From the NCBI GenBank assembly GCA_001949185.1, contig BDGG01000014.1, positions 530,161 through 594,160 of the forward strand: DNA of 64,000 nucleotides, in the 5' to 3' direction. Shown here piece after piece: positions 10,529 to 22,119 of the stretch; the stretch's first letter is position 1, and each line of letters opens with the position of its first letter. A program made the position numbers and the translations under genes. Origin of the DNA: Ramazzottius varieornatus. Lineage: Eukaryota; Tardigrada; Eutardigrada; Parachela; Ramazzottiidae. The notes beneath the pieces were generated by a model. That model had not been told where the DNA came from. It did not search any database and saw only the letters and a program-made list of their open reading frames with translations.

Positions 10529-12446
10529 GAGTCAAAATTGATTCCGACAGCAAGATTGAGACCTCATTACGTACAAGGATCCGAAAAACGGAAAGTGACC
10601 AATCCGACTGACATTGGCCTGAGCCGATAGGGGTTCTTGCTTTCTGGTTTTGTCTCTTGCAAACTGACAATTACGAGGTAAACGACATAATTCGGTCATA
10701 GGGGTTTTTCGCTCGTAATTCGGGCATATTTTTTCTCAGCTTCTGCTGAGCGTAATGAACTGGTTCTTGTTTTTTGAGGTAGACTGATCCCTCTCCTCGA
10801 GGTTTCAATAGATTTGAGAACGGGAAAGCGTCGTAAATTAGGGGAATTTGGCCTGGGATAGAGGTGGGTCTGTCCAATGTTAAAAAGCCTAATGTTGTAT
10901 CAACGCACGTACGATGAGGGATGAATCAAGCGTTGAAGGTAATGTTCAACATTTCGCGTGGCACGAATTATGGTGCGAAAATCGATATGCCCGAATTATG
11001 ACGTTTACCTCGTACTGTCTCATTTGAGTTCGGAAAGCAAAAACTCTCATCCTTCAAGCCGCAATGTCCGAGAACCCCAGCTCTCTCGTGCCGATTGGTG
11101 TGCAGGACTGGAGGCTGGGATACATCGCTTTTCTTCCCAGTACCATGTGTTCACTGTTCCAGGTTCCTCCTCTTTGAGAAAGATCTATTTTACAATTCTC
11201 ACTAGCTTCGGTTTGGCTTCATAGCTCTTTCCCAAGTGTTTGTATCCCACCTATCTGTTCGGTTTGATTTTTAGTCTCCTAAGGTTTGATTGCGGTCTTT
11301 CCGTTACCTAACAGCAAAGGAGCGAGTTATTTGCACAGGATATGTTTTACCATACCGAAGAAAGTCTTCTAATAAAGATGGTGGTAGAGTTCCTACCGTT
11401 TTTGGGCAGACTGGATTGAGAAAACGCACGGTACTGACGCAGTCTTACCGCAGTGACTTGGGAGTCTGTGGAAAGTCTGACTTCGATCTCGCATCAGTCT
11501 GTTCCTCGTATTCTGCAGGTTTTCCCATGGTATGGTAACCGTCTGTAAACTCAACACGAAATCCGAATAGCTATGCCATGTGTTTCGGATGATTATACTA
11601 TTCCAAAGACAACCAGCAGACTCACACTAAACGGGTGTTTCTATATGGGATCGTGGTATCCACCTTGCGTGAGTCAATTCCCTCATACCCCGATTATCCG
11701 TTCTCACCTGTAGGCTTACCGTGACTGTTCCAACATCCCTGCCCCCATGACACCTCCCGGGATCCGTAATCCCATTTTCGATTTCCGCCACCACCGCGAC
11801 CATTGCCACCTTTACTGTTATTTTGCCACCAAGTCTCTCAACTGTTTTGTCTTTCCCGATGTTGGACCGATGAAAGCTTCTTCTGTGCTCGTACGAGTTT
11901 TTAGGACTTGACCTTACCATTGCAGCAGCAGATACTGCTCGTGGCGCTGGCCGTCCACTCCTGCTGGGAACCAGTTGCCATATGCAATATCAGACCCTAT
12001 AACCCGGCAACAGCTAGTTCAGCCCGACTGCGCAGTACGTCTGCCCCCGACTGCTATTAAGGAGTGATTTTGTTACGGTGTCAATTTCTGATAACGTATT
12101 TGTAGTGATCCGTCTATTCATACTGCGATGGAATTACCATATTGTAGTATTTCCCTCAAAGAAGGCAACTCACTGCAGCTTCACAAAGCATCAAGATGAA
12201 TATACCAACTGTAATGTAGCAAACGGTGTTTTGCCTCATACGCCACCTAATCCATACAGTGGCTGCCATGTTTGGTGACAGCCGGATTCGTTGGATTGTA
12301 CTTGTGGCCTTGTACCGGTTAGGCCCTTGTCGTGGGTACTCGCCAAAGTTGACTTGGAAATACCCCGAAAGTTGGTACTGTCTTCGATTAAAGAATTCCA
12401 AGTCCGGCCAAGCGCCTACTTAAGACATGTGCTTTTCCGCTTTTAG
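10529..12446. other. Gene-poor region upstream of the CUB gene
   Basis: The missing 5' exon(s) of the CUB/LDLa-like gene (signal peptide, ending with one leftover base) should lie here, most likely within the last 600 bp, but no candidate fits the phase convincingly. Open frames at 10.9-11.5 kb (plus) and 11.6-11.9 kb (minus) have no recognisable content. Confidence 0.35.
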
Positions 12447-14756
12447 GAAACCTCACTGACTCCTGCGATAAAGTGATCGACGTCGACTGTGTAAATAAAG
12501 TCCCGACAAGTGACTCTTGGGATGGGCAATATAATCCCGCCATGGAAAGTCTGGTCTTTTATTCTTATCCGGCGCAAGGCTGCAAAGTGGAATTTCGAGT
12601 TATTTGTTCCAACACTTCCGTCGTAGCCGGACTGGCTTTTTATATCAACGTTAGGTGGCTATCCAACTTGGCAGCTGCGTCTGACCCTGCCAAATGATTA
12701 ACGTCCTTCATTGATTAGGCTTGCGAGGTTACAGGGTCAAGATGTTCTGCACCTGTACCAACATAGTATTTCCAGTGGAATGTTTGACCGCGTACAAACG
12801 TACACCAAGGACAGCGAATGTCGGCAGGCACCGACTTCCTGCGGCCACTTTATGGGTAGGTTCAGCCGGGGTACGGCTGGACATCCATCACCCGGCAGGT
12901 ACTACATCGAGTTCGAGAGCAAAAATTCCAACGCTTCGACCATTGTCAATGACGACGCATCGCCAGTCTGGATAGACGTCACCATGGTCAAGCAGCTGGC
13001 AAGTAAGTTTAGCTCGGCCCCATTCGTCGATTGATCACATATTTCAATAACATTGATTTCAGGTAGCGTAGCTACAGCTGACGATGAGCCAGTGGAAGGG
13101 TCATTTCACTGTCCCGCCCTTCAAGGCTACGTTCACGCCAACGCGCTGTGTGAAGCGGGGGATCGAGTCAACTGTCCGTCCAGCTATGCCAACTCCACAT
13201 CCCTTTTTAATCTCAACAAACCTACGGCAACGCTGCAGTTGTACGATTGGCCCTTGTACCAGGAAGTGTGTTGGCACGATGGACGACCGATATTTACGAC
13301 GTTGGCACCGGCACCGACCGCACTGGCACCGTTGGTAAATGAGGATTCTTACTTCAGTTACCACACAGGTAACTGTGTGCGCCACTCCATCAGCTATAGT
13401 ATGCCCGATAACTGACGTCGAGTGTGATGCAGAGTCTGCTTTCAGACTTTCTGGATCAGTATTGCCAAAAGACATTGTTCCTACCTTGTGAACGAAACTC
13501 TCCTCGTCGAGCTGGAACACTGCGCTTTCTGTATAACAAGCTACCCTGGCACAGCGCGACCAATCGAAGAAGCTGTACGATCAAGATTGAGGTCGACCAG
13601 AAGTCAAAAGACTGCGATACCGGAAATCACTACGGGCTGTACTTCCATTTCAAGTGAGCTCCAAGGCCTCGTTCTATTAATTCTGCAGTCTAGCGTTTCC
13701 AATGAACAGATTTTAAAACTAGGAATATCCATTTGGCCAATGATTCCTTGAATGGGGGTGACGCTCTTTACATCGAGAAGTACGACCCAAAGTCTAGTAA
13801 TTCGCTTGCGACGGAGCATTTTTCCATTGACCGACCAACACCTTGTCACATCGGGCCACCTTTCACCTCCTGTGGTCAAGTGGTGACTTATGAGTACCGG
13901 ACAGATCCTTACATCAAACTTGTCTATACAGTGGGTATGGAAAAGACGGAAGACGGCCCGAGGGAAGGCGACCGGCTTCTCATCGACTACGTTGTTCTAA
14001 CCAGTAAGCCCTACACTTACCTTATATTTGAGGCGACTTCCGGCTTTTTTCAAGCAGAATTCTGATGCGCCAGTTGGGAAAGCAGACATACTGGGCAGGA
14101 TCGCAGTTCCAACTGGCGCACACTTTCAGCCAGTGAAGCGAAGGATGTGCGCCACTCGAAATGACGATCGTTGCCAGTTTCTTTACCGGTCTTTTAAACA
14201 GCGCTGCCGTTCCTCTATGATTCTGCGATCTGTCTTTATTAGAGCACGGTGATTCGGCCGGGAAAGAGAGCGAATGCGCTGCCCTGGGTGGCTTCATGCC
14301 CAGCCACTTTATGTGTGAAATCCGCGACCGCATCAACTGCCCAGCCTCCTTCAACGGTTCGCAAACGTCACCGGTGGAAAAAGCCGATCAAGGCTACGCT
14401 TGGTCCAAGTTCGATGACGTCTGTCCTCAGTACGGTATAACCAAGGCCCCAACAACACTTACGGCAGCGACCACTACCACAACGGACGAGCCTGTAACGG
14501 ATGAATTGGTGAAAATAAAAAGGAGGGAACCCATGGTGGTGTTCTCTGTCAAGAACAACGGAACGGAGATAATGGTTACCGGTAGGTATGCACATCCTCC
14601 CTGATACTTGTTTGTTACTTCTTGGGTTGAACGTCTTTCCGTCTTCTAGACCAGAATTTCAAGCACATGATCATCGGTATGGGCGTTTGTGGAGGGATTG
14701 CCCTGGTGGCGGTCATTGGCTTTGTCATTTGGATGCTGAAAAGAGCCAGGTTCTGA
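12447..14756 (+). CDS. Type I membrane protein with duplicated CUB-like and LDLa-like modules (5' end missing)
   Basis: Exons 12447-12654, 12719-13002, 13063-13368, 13446-13653, 13723-14003, 14243-14581 and 14650-14756 join in phase. Each half of the protein has a CUB-like beta-sandwich (first NPAMESLVFYSYPAQGCKVE ... QDVLHLYQ; second TLRFLYNKLPW ... RRSCTIKIEVDQ) followed by a Cys module (CPALQGYVHANALCEAGDRV and CAALGGFMPSHFMCEIRDRI, both continuing NCP) resembling LDL-receptor class A repeats. Thr/Pro linkers follow each Cys module. The protein ends with one TM helix (GVCGGIALVAVIGFVIW) and MLKRARF, then TGA. The matching exon sizes (208 and 208; 284 and 281) show that the gene arose by internal duplication. 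It probably acts as a cell-surface binding or adhesion protein; the ligand is unknown. The fifth intron holds a hairpin-repeat copy. Confidence 0.75.
14063..14168. repeat. GTGGCGCA hairpin-family, one and a half copies in a CUB-gene intron
   Basis: An orphan right arm (ATGCGCCAGTTGGGAAAG, from 14064) is followed by a full unit at 14110-14160: AACTGGCGCACAC ... GATGTGCGCCACTC, then ACGATCG. It lies wholly within the intron 14004-14242. Confidence 0.8.
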
Positions 14757-15285
14757 AATCTGTCATTTGTCTGCTCTTAATATTCGGAGCCACGAAGGTC
14801 CTACGGTTTTATCTTTTACATTTTACGATCGATTGTTGTTTGATAAAGTTCACGCTGGTAGGGTGTAGAGGTGCAGTATATTTCATCGAGAGCCCCGACA
14901 GAACAGGCTTCACCGAGCTGTCCAATCTCATGTACTGTATATAGATGGTTGGCTAACACTTTTTTTTCGCTTCAACATCAAGCAGAATTGATCCATTGGA
15001 TTTACACACACTTAGCTGGGTATCATTCATTTCCCAAGCGGCGCACGTTTTCATTGTTATTGGCTGACCATGTCTAATTTTGTCCAATTTTTATGCCAGG
15101 TCTATGAATTTTACTATGCACGCAGTATCAATGATTCGGAACTTCCAAAAGTCTCAGAAAATACTCAATAAAAAAATCAAACAACAAGAAGCGACGCCTT
15201 ACACGAGGCGAAACGAACCATCGTTCGGGGACCCAGCATTGCTTTTGACTGCGCCAGCTCTAAGCGTGACCACGGTGGAAAAAGC
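14757..15285. other. Convergent 3' region between the CUB and chromodomain genes
   Basis: About 530 bp separate the two stop codons. CAATAAAAAAATC near 15167 could serve as a polyadenylation signal for the plus-strand gene. There is no other coding signal. Confidence 0.4.
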
Positions 15286-17322
15286 TTATAGTGGACGCAG
15301 AAGAGTTTGCTGCTGCTGCTTCTTGCCTGGAATGGGTTCTGCTGTTTGAGTGTCGTCCGTTTTGCGTTTGCGGGACTTGTTTTTGCCCTTGCTTGTCTTG
15401 GATTTGACGTCGGGTGTGTGAATTTTCTGTTTCTTTTCCCATGCTTCAAACTCTTCACCTTCCGAAGACAAAATCTTCTTTTTCAAACCAAAAGGCTTTC
15501 TGTATAAAACACAAATTGCTTCATAGTACTAAATTAACTCCCCTGAAAATGTTCGATGATTTGCGTATCTTGTGTGCACGTAGAAACAGAGTAAACTTCC
15601 ACTCACCCGTAAATACTGTAAAAGTGCTTGATACATTCTTCCGCTTCGATCTTGTCTTCCCATGAGCTATCTTCGAGTATCCAACCTAAATAATACCACA
15701 GAAATGGGCTCAGCATACATCCGATATGTTTCAATGAATTCGACGATGAAATATCGGCAAACGAAATGAGCATCGATCGCTATCTCAAGTGACGCAGTAT
15801 TGCATTGTAACTGGCCGAAAGTGTGCATCACTTGAAAGAACGATCTTGTCGAGTTTAACTGGTTTTTTTGCCTAAGTGGCGTACATTTTCGGGATTATCG
15901 ACTGCGAGAATGCGCCACTTAGGAGAAGTGTTCTTGTCGAGCTTGTTTGCCATCCCAAGTGACGCACGTCGTCAGTCGTGTTGGCAGGAAGCATGCGCCA
16001 CTTGGAAGACGATCCGGTTGAATGCATCTGCCCACGTCCTCAATGTTATTACCTTCCCATTTGATGAGGTACCACATCTTGCCTTGGCTCCACTGGACGC
16101 CCAAGATGCGTTCTACTTCATACAGGTCCTTGCCTGTTTCTGCGTCTCTTCCCGTTGAGCCGGGGTTCTTGACTGGTCGGACGGTGCTGACGGAAATGTT
16201 GGTCAGCTGTTTGGCGTTCTTGGTCTTGTCGGCCCATTCTCTGGTGTCCTCGCACTGGATCAACTGGTCATTGATAAGCCTCTGTCTGCTGTCCAGTTCA
16301 GCGTGAAGTTCTTTCCGCACTTCTATCTCGTCCTGACGGTTCCTGCAGAGACAAAGACGACATGAATTAGAGGCTACTTGATGACTCCATTTACCTTAGG
16401 TAATACGTACCATACATCACTCATCCGAAGCGAACGTCCTGCTTGCTGCAGTCGATCCGCGTATTGCTGACGAAGCTCCTCCGAAACTTGACACTGCTTT
16501 CGCAATTCTGGACCACTTCGAATGGACGCAAGCTGACAGAGAAACCACAGTTCGCCCTGAAACAAAAACAGAGACAACAAATGTAATTTGGTATGTTGCA
16601 TAACGAACCAACACGGGAATCATGACGTTATCCACGCCAGGTCGATCCAGTATTCAGAAGGTTGGAACGAGAGACTCGACAAGATCATCTCTTGCAAGTA
16701 GCGCACGCTTGTAGCCAGTAACAGGGTAAGCGTGCGCCACTTGGGAAAAACGATCAAATTGGACAAGTCTGCCATTCCAATTGGCGCACGCTTTCAGCCA
16801 GCATCAGTGAGCAGGTGCGCCACCTGGGGAAGACACCACACCGTGCTTGTTTGCCCACCTTCCAGTTATTGTTCTTCACTTTCTTACTTTGTGTCTTTGA
16901 TGGCTCAAAATAGCTTTGACAGGCTTCGAAGGTCGGACACGCCATCCCTCGGCATCTGTTGACGGTGCTTTGCAACGACAGGAAGGAGCAGTACATCGAA
17001 TATCATCCTAGAAGAGACAACAGAAGAAGACACTAGTCTCATTTTGGGCAGTGGTCAAGAACAGCTGTTCCTTCCACAGCGCAGCTATGTTTAGCCATGT
17101 TGATGCTGTACGGTACCGACTTACCGTCCTGATCATGCCCAGGCATTCTTCGAAATCCACATCGTGATGGAACTTTTCCACTTCGGGATGACGGTCCAAG
17201 TAAGTTACTCGTCGATCCTCCGTGCGCCGTGCAGCGATTCTTCCAAGGAGATGCAGACGCTCATGAAGCTTCGATCCTTCCTGTGGCAACCCTCCGTCAT
17301 CCAGATTTTCCTTCAGCTCCAT
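15286..17322 (-). CDS. Chromodomain protein, 348 aa
   Basis: Six exons join in phase: 17322-17125, 17007-16888, 16556-16411, 16342-16053, 15685-15607, 15499-15286. The ATG at 17322 has a good context (CACCATGG). The chromodomain (residues about 226-277) is split by an intron: YEVERILGVQWSQGKMWYLI then KWEG / WILEDSSWEDKIEAEE. The cage positions are aromatic (Tyr of YEVERIL, Trp of IKW, Trp of EGW), so methyl-lysine binding is plausible. An N-terminal Cys cluster (RCTAPSCRCKAP) and a charged, coiled-coil-prone stretch precede it. The C-terminus is Lys-rich (KTSKGKNKSRKRK) and ends in a poly-Gln run, as expected of a nuclear protein. No SET or chromoshadow domain is visible. It may be HP1/MPP8-like; orthology is not resolved. 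Two introns carry hairpin-repeat arrays. Confidence 0.8.
15786..16004. repeat. Three-unit GTGGCGCA hairpin array in a chromodomain-gene intron
   Basis: Units at 15786-15834, 15872-15922 and 15955-16004 have start-to-start spacing of 86 and 83 bp. Between units runs CGATCTTGTCGAG and TTGTCGAGCTTGTTTGCC, the outer flank of the family. All three lie inside the intron 15686-16052. Confidence 0.85.
16660..16857. repeat. Two-unit GTGGCGCA hairpin array in another chromodomain-gene intron
   Basis: Units lie at 16695-16743 (GTAGCGCACGCTT ... AAGCGTGCGCCAC) and 16778-16825. GACTCGACAAGATC leads in on the left and GCTTGTTTGCCC ends the array on the right. It lies inside the intron 16557-16887. Confidence 0.85.
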
Positions 17323-17604
17323 GGTGAAAAAACTAGCAGTTTTCGAAGATAACCAGCAGCAGCTCAAAAGTCACAACAAAAGAGAGGGAAATCATGTCAC
17401 CACCTCACTGTCAGTGTGGGTTGACCATAGTGGAAAATGTTCCATCAATCAACAGCCAAATGAACTCAGCTTTCATCGAACACAGCAACAAGGCTATGTC
17501 GCCGATAGGGTTGGTTAAGTTTTTGATTATTGATTAGCGCTGGTGGCGAATTGCATCAGATTACCGGCAGGTTACGAGATCTTCCGGCTCTCCGGCATCC
17601 CTTG

Positions 17605-17787
17605 CTAACCGTCTGTTTCTTGCAGGCTTCTCGAAGAAGCCTCGACTTGTCCCAACATCACCTCTATCGCTCTTGTTGTCTGTCCGGCCTCTTCTGTCGC
17701 CGTTTGTTCTGCTGCCGACTCTTCCCTAGAGTCTTCTATTTGTTCTGTTCCGCTCTGTGAGTGTTTCCGTTGCAGGTTAGTGGACAT
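17605..17787 (-). CDS. Possible 5' exon or separate small ORF, acidic and Gln/Glu-rich
   Basis: A 60-codon open frame starts at ATG 17787 and is rich in Glu, Gln, Ser and Thr (SREESAAEQTATEEAGQ). Its composition differs from the surrounding non-coding DNA, and it lies just upstream of the chromodomain gene on the same strand. It does not splice in phase to the MELK start at 17322 with any obvious donor, so it is either a separate short gene, a 5' UTR ORF, or an alternative first exon with an unidentified junction. Confidence 0.3.
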   Translation of the reverse strand: MSTNLQRKHSQSGTEQIEDSREESAAEQTATEEAGQTTRAIEVMLGQVEASSRSLQETDG

Positions 17788-18156
17788 CTAAGCCGAGTCA
17801 TAAAACCCGCTAACCTGTTCGTACGCATGTTCGCGTCGTGGAATGGCGTATGTATCGTGGTGCATGGTACCTAGGCGATTTTGGCACGAGAGCGACAAGC
17901 ACGTACGTACTTTGTGCTTTTGTGTGTGCATGTGCAGTGTAAGCATGTGCTTGTCGCACTAATGCTATAAAGCCTTTCCACAAAACGCACCACAAAACAT
18001 TTCGCTGGGCAGGAGCTTTATTGTTTCGGCAGTGTTTTGATTGGTGGAAATAAATATCTTTTGACCAATAAGATTATTTTCCAGGTCTGATGGAGTCCGC
18101 GGAAAGTACGTGATGTCTCATTTGTTTTTACAACGTTATTAATAATTTTTTCCCAG

Positions 18157-18889
18157 ATCATTTCGGGGGTTGGTAATCCGAGGAACACGGTGCCTCGAGT
18201 TGACAATACGCGTTACAATTTTGTATCGAGTTTGGGCGGTTCCCTAACCTTCCAAGTGAGAGCTGGATTCTTTTCGAAACATCAATAAATTCAATTTTTG
18301 TAGTAACACACGCGTGACCAAACCCGAAACTGATTCCGGTTTTGTTTCATAGACTCATAGAGCCATCGTCGGTAGGAAGACATACGAAATTCCCGAGCTT
18401 AATGGAACCCACACGCAAAACCGTAGAGAGGATGGAACTACCCAGGACGTTTACACAGTTCTTCTTGAGACTGACGCCGATGAAGCGAGCCTACCTCTCT
18501 ATCAGGAACAGACCAGCAAGGTGAACGGCGAAGACCGCAAAGTGCAAAGAGTGGAGCGAGGAAGTTCAACCGATCATATACTCTGGATGACCGACAGCAG
18601 GGGTCTTGCGGGATTAGACCGTGGTGGGCTGCTTTATGAAACGCCGTCTTTTATTTCATTCATTCGGAATCTCGAGAACATCCTCCGGTCAAAGTTCGAT
18701 GACGCTATTGCAGGACACCCTCATGAGTTACACCGCGGTCGCTTCGGAAAATATCATATAGATTTGAAAAGAAGAAAATTTCGGCTCTGTAGACTGTTCT
18801 TGCGGTATTTCAAACATGATCTTCGGTCTTGCCCAGTTTTTCATCAAATGTCGGTTGCATTTCGACTCGAAGTATCGCACTCAGGTTGA
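18157..18889 (+). CDS. Unrecognised two-exon fragment, faintly P-element/THAP9-like
   Basis: Exons 18157-18255 and 18353-18889 are both open, start after good acceptors and join in phase 0; the second ends at TGA 18887-18889. The combined 211 residues are hydrophilic in the first half (GRKTYEIPELNGTHT) and basic at the end (HIDLKRRKFRLCRLFLRYF). The stretch LDRGGLLYETPSFISFIRNL recalls the GGL..PS segment near the C-terminus of P-element/THAP9-type transposases, but this is a weak resemblance by eye. No upstream exon or terminal repeat was identified. It could be the remnant of a transposase or an orphan gene. Confidence 0.35.
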
Positions 18890-19641
18890 AAAGCTCCCGA
18901 AACCCACAGCAACTCACGTTGTTAGGAAACCTAAGGATAGATTTAACCTGTGATCCCGTCCCATGAATTGTGTTTGTTTCCTACATTTTCTCACCCGTGT
19001 TACGATTTATTTTTTAGTAACGTTTGACGTCCTCCAATCCGAACGGCGTGTAGGGCTCCCTCTTCCCCTACTCCAATCAGCGTTCAGACCGTTGTTCGAC
19101 GTTTTCACTATTGTTGCTCCATGCACATTTTCCGCTATGGTCAACCCACACTGTCACTGTTGAAATGGGCCTTATCAGCAGTTGCAATTGGCAATTGCTG
19201 CTCACTTAAAGGGGGAATACCCAACGGGACTGTGAGTCGCGAACTCATCAGAGGAAGCTCGATCTCCAGACAGCACGATCCTTTTTTCAGGATGATTCGT
19301 CGATTTTTTTCTGGTTTTTCCAATTTTTTTTAGTTTTCGCTTAAGTATGACTTTGTGTCTGATCAATCAAATTCGTACAAATCAACTGGCGAAAACAGCT
19401 AGTTGATCAACGAAGAAATGGTGACTCTCAAGACCCTGCCGGTCGTACCATTGACCGACTGGTATTACGTAACTCGTGCTGCCTGCGGCGCGATCGGCGG
19501 CGACGCGGCTTTGTAACTAGGTGGGAAACTAGATGATCGTGCAATGGTAAAATCGCCAGGGTGGGTGGGCAGGTTGGTTGACCACTAGTGGCTGACCATT
19601 GATCTTTCTAGGTTCAACACTAGGGGTCGGCCATTGGTTTT

Positions 19642-20175
19642 GCTACTTTAAACTACCGATGAAGTGGGACAGATTTGGGTCCCGGTGGGTGTAAAACTCC
19701 CGCTTGGCAAAGTTCAAATATAGTGGGATAAACTGTAATTCGCTTTTATTTATCAGTATACAGTCCGTTCTCGGAAAGCCACGACAGCTAAACCCGACTA
19801 ACCTCGATTTCTATTCGAGCGTACCATACACATAATATACAAATTCAAATTTACTGGTCGTCCATCTCTTCATCAGACTCGCCAGAATTATCAGAACCAT
19901 TTCCATCTTCAATCTCGCTATCATCAGACTGAATACAATGGCTATACCAAGATTTTCCGGGCAAAAAATAAGATGCGCAAGAGACAAAGGAAACCTCGTT
20001 ATCTCAGCCGGATAAAAATCAAGTTCTCTTGCTGACCATCGGCAGAGAAACCATTGTAAATAAGCGATCAGCTGTTTCCGGCTGCTAGTATTAGTCAAAA
20101 AAGACCGTGACCGGAGGCTGTTTTACGCTGAGTAGGACCCAAACCTGTCCCACTTCATTGGTAGTTTAAAGTATG
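19642..20175. mobile_element. DNA transposon remnant with about 41-bp inverted repeats
   Basis: CTACTTTAAACTACC...GGTCC at 19642-19682 is inverted at 20134-20175 (GGACCCAAACCTGTCCCACT...AAAGTA), about 90% identical. Flanks on both sides carry further GGTCA/CCATTGG-rich similarity, so the original element was probably larger (about 19.4-20.3 kb). Between the repeats, on the minus strand, is an open stretch (20003-19851) ending SDDSEIEDGNGSDNSGESDE and a stop. An acidic C-terminal tail of this kind is common at transposase ends. Confidence 0.7.
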
Positions 20176-20949
20176 TTTGGTCACCGATACTAGCCATTGG
20201 CATTATAGGTTGACCGCCCAATCGCAGCTGGTTTATTGGCCCGTACTTTCTGTCCATTGGTCAATGGGCGTGGTGACCGGTCTGAGCTTTTCATTACATC
20301 AGATGTCAATGAACCTTGGTTTCCATCGTTTAATCTTTCCGCCATAGCCTCAGGCTTGCCATAGTTTTCCCAATTTAAGGGCTTCAGAATGCCTGAACAG
20401 CTCTCTACGATGACTCAAGCGGTCCATGATTCATTCTAAAGCTCCGCAGGAAGGCCAGCCTTTTGGGCGGAGCTCTCGCAGTTCTATTTGACATGGTCTC
20501 CCAGAAGCGCAAACTGCCAAAGGCAAATTAATTAGTAATCGCCTAGTCGTCAGTGACGTACTCGTAATGCAGATTGCGATTACAGAGGATCTCGGTTCAA
20601 ACTATGCCGTCCACTTTTTTACCTTGAACTACATCACAGTAAATACATTACGTAGTACCGTTTACAATAGGTGCTTACAAAGACTAAGCTGGCTTGTCGG
20701 TGTAATTACACCAGCTATTTTGGTGGATACGTCCAGAAAACTTTTTTGATCAGCTAGGAAAGCGGTCTAACGGCTTGCTTTGAAAGCCCCGCACGGCAGG
20801 TAAGCACGATCGGAGCATTATGAGATCTTTGATGTCGGAGGAACCACCATACACTCACCTGTTGGATGAGTAGCGAGAAATTTCGTCATGAACGTGAGTT
20901 TTGAAAGTTTGGAGGGGAGCACAGCGCACTCGAGATGTTGGTTAAGTCT

Positions 20950-20991
20950 GGTGTAATTACGAGTCGTTCCGGAACGACTCGTAACTACACC
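20950..20991. repeat. 42-bp near-perfect palindrome
   Basis: GGTGTAATTACGAGTCGTTCC is followed directly by its inverted copy GGAACGACTCGTAACTACACC with only one mispaired position. Related GGTGTAATTACACCAG strings recur near 20699 and 21046. It could extrude as a cruciform. No gene is nearby. Confidence 0.75.
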
Positions 20992-21918
20992 GAAAGTGTA
21001 ATGTCTGGTGGAATGAATAGGCCAGTCGCAAGGGTGTGGGTGGAGCTAATTACACCAGCGTTGTAATTCCACCAGCGGTGCAATCTATCTTTGTAAGCCC
21101 TTATTGTAAATATGACGTTCATATCTGTAAGGTTGTAAATTCCAGGCCGAATGCCCTTGAAATGGAAAATAGGATAGGAATTCCTATTTTCCTATTTCCT
21201 TTTCCAGCAGGTCCTCGCGGAAAGCGGAAATTCCCAAGTCCCACTTGTCAGTTTAGTTCTTTTTATATACCCATCTAAAACAGTAAACATGATCTGAAGT
21301 CATCAACAAATATTGGTTTTGAGACTGAAAGCCAGCTGGAGATTGGCCGATCCGAACTTTCGGTCTTGTCAGACCTGAAAGTCCAAGGGAAAATCAAGGA
21401 CTTACGCACAGTTGAATGCGCCGCATTCTTTAGTGCGACGGATCGAAAATGCTATTGGTCGTTCAACTGAACGACCAATTAGCCTCAGTGGTACGCATGT
21501 GTGAGCCAGCATCGGGTTCAGTTTTTCGACAGGATCTGCCGCATCTTCGACTGTCTACCTCGTGGAATTCCTAAATTTTCTCCGATTTTTGCTAGTTTTC
21601 CAAATAGGAATTCCACCGTTCCAAACGGCTACCCCTTGGAACGGAACGGAATTCCAGGAATGGGACGGAATTTGGAAAGGAATGGAATTATGAATTTACA
21701 ACCTTACATATCTGTCAGCACTCAGCAGCATTTCAGTGGTTATCAGTACCTTAGGCACAGAAGTTCTCCAGCTTCTCCAGTGACCATCTCTATCCCCGAC
21801 ATCTCTAGTATCGGCTTGTAGTTGTTCGTGAAAACGTAGACGACTAGCAAGGGAGATTTCTCGCGTGAAATTTCCTAACTGTGTACGATACAATCGGGCG
21901 CGAGCCTCAGAATAATTA

Positions 21919-22067
21919 CTGTATTCCCCCGATATCTTCACGAAGTCTGTTACCCATGCACCACCTACAGGACGTACACACAATCCCTCGTGCACGCCGT
22001 ACGTCTCGTACGTTCCGTAGGCGGCGCCATGGGTAACAGGCTTCGCGAAGATATCGGGGGAATACAG
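21919..22067. mobile_element. 149-bp foldback MITE flanked by TA
   Basis: CTGTATTCCCCCGATATCTT...TTACCCATG is inverted at the right end (CATGGGTAACAG...AAGATATCGGGGGAATACAG), about 40 bp at 95% identity. The element is bounded by TA on both sides (21917-21918, 22068-22069), the Tc1/mariner-type target. The core is a GC-rich spacer. Confidence 0.85.
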
Positions 22068-22119
22068 TAAGTTGTGTGACTTAAAGTCTTAAACCATACC
22101 GTGTCATATTATATTAATA

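Noticed and set aside
12156-12401. Minus-strand 81-codon ORF in the CUB gene 5' region
   Set aside because: It has no domain and no splice partner; the area more likely contains the missing CUB-gene 5' exon.
17820-18010. Repeated GCATG/GTACG strings suggesting a regulatory element
   Set aside because: Short simple sequence without consistent spacing or a neighbouring promoter.
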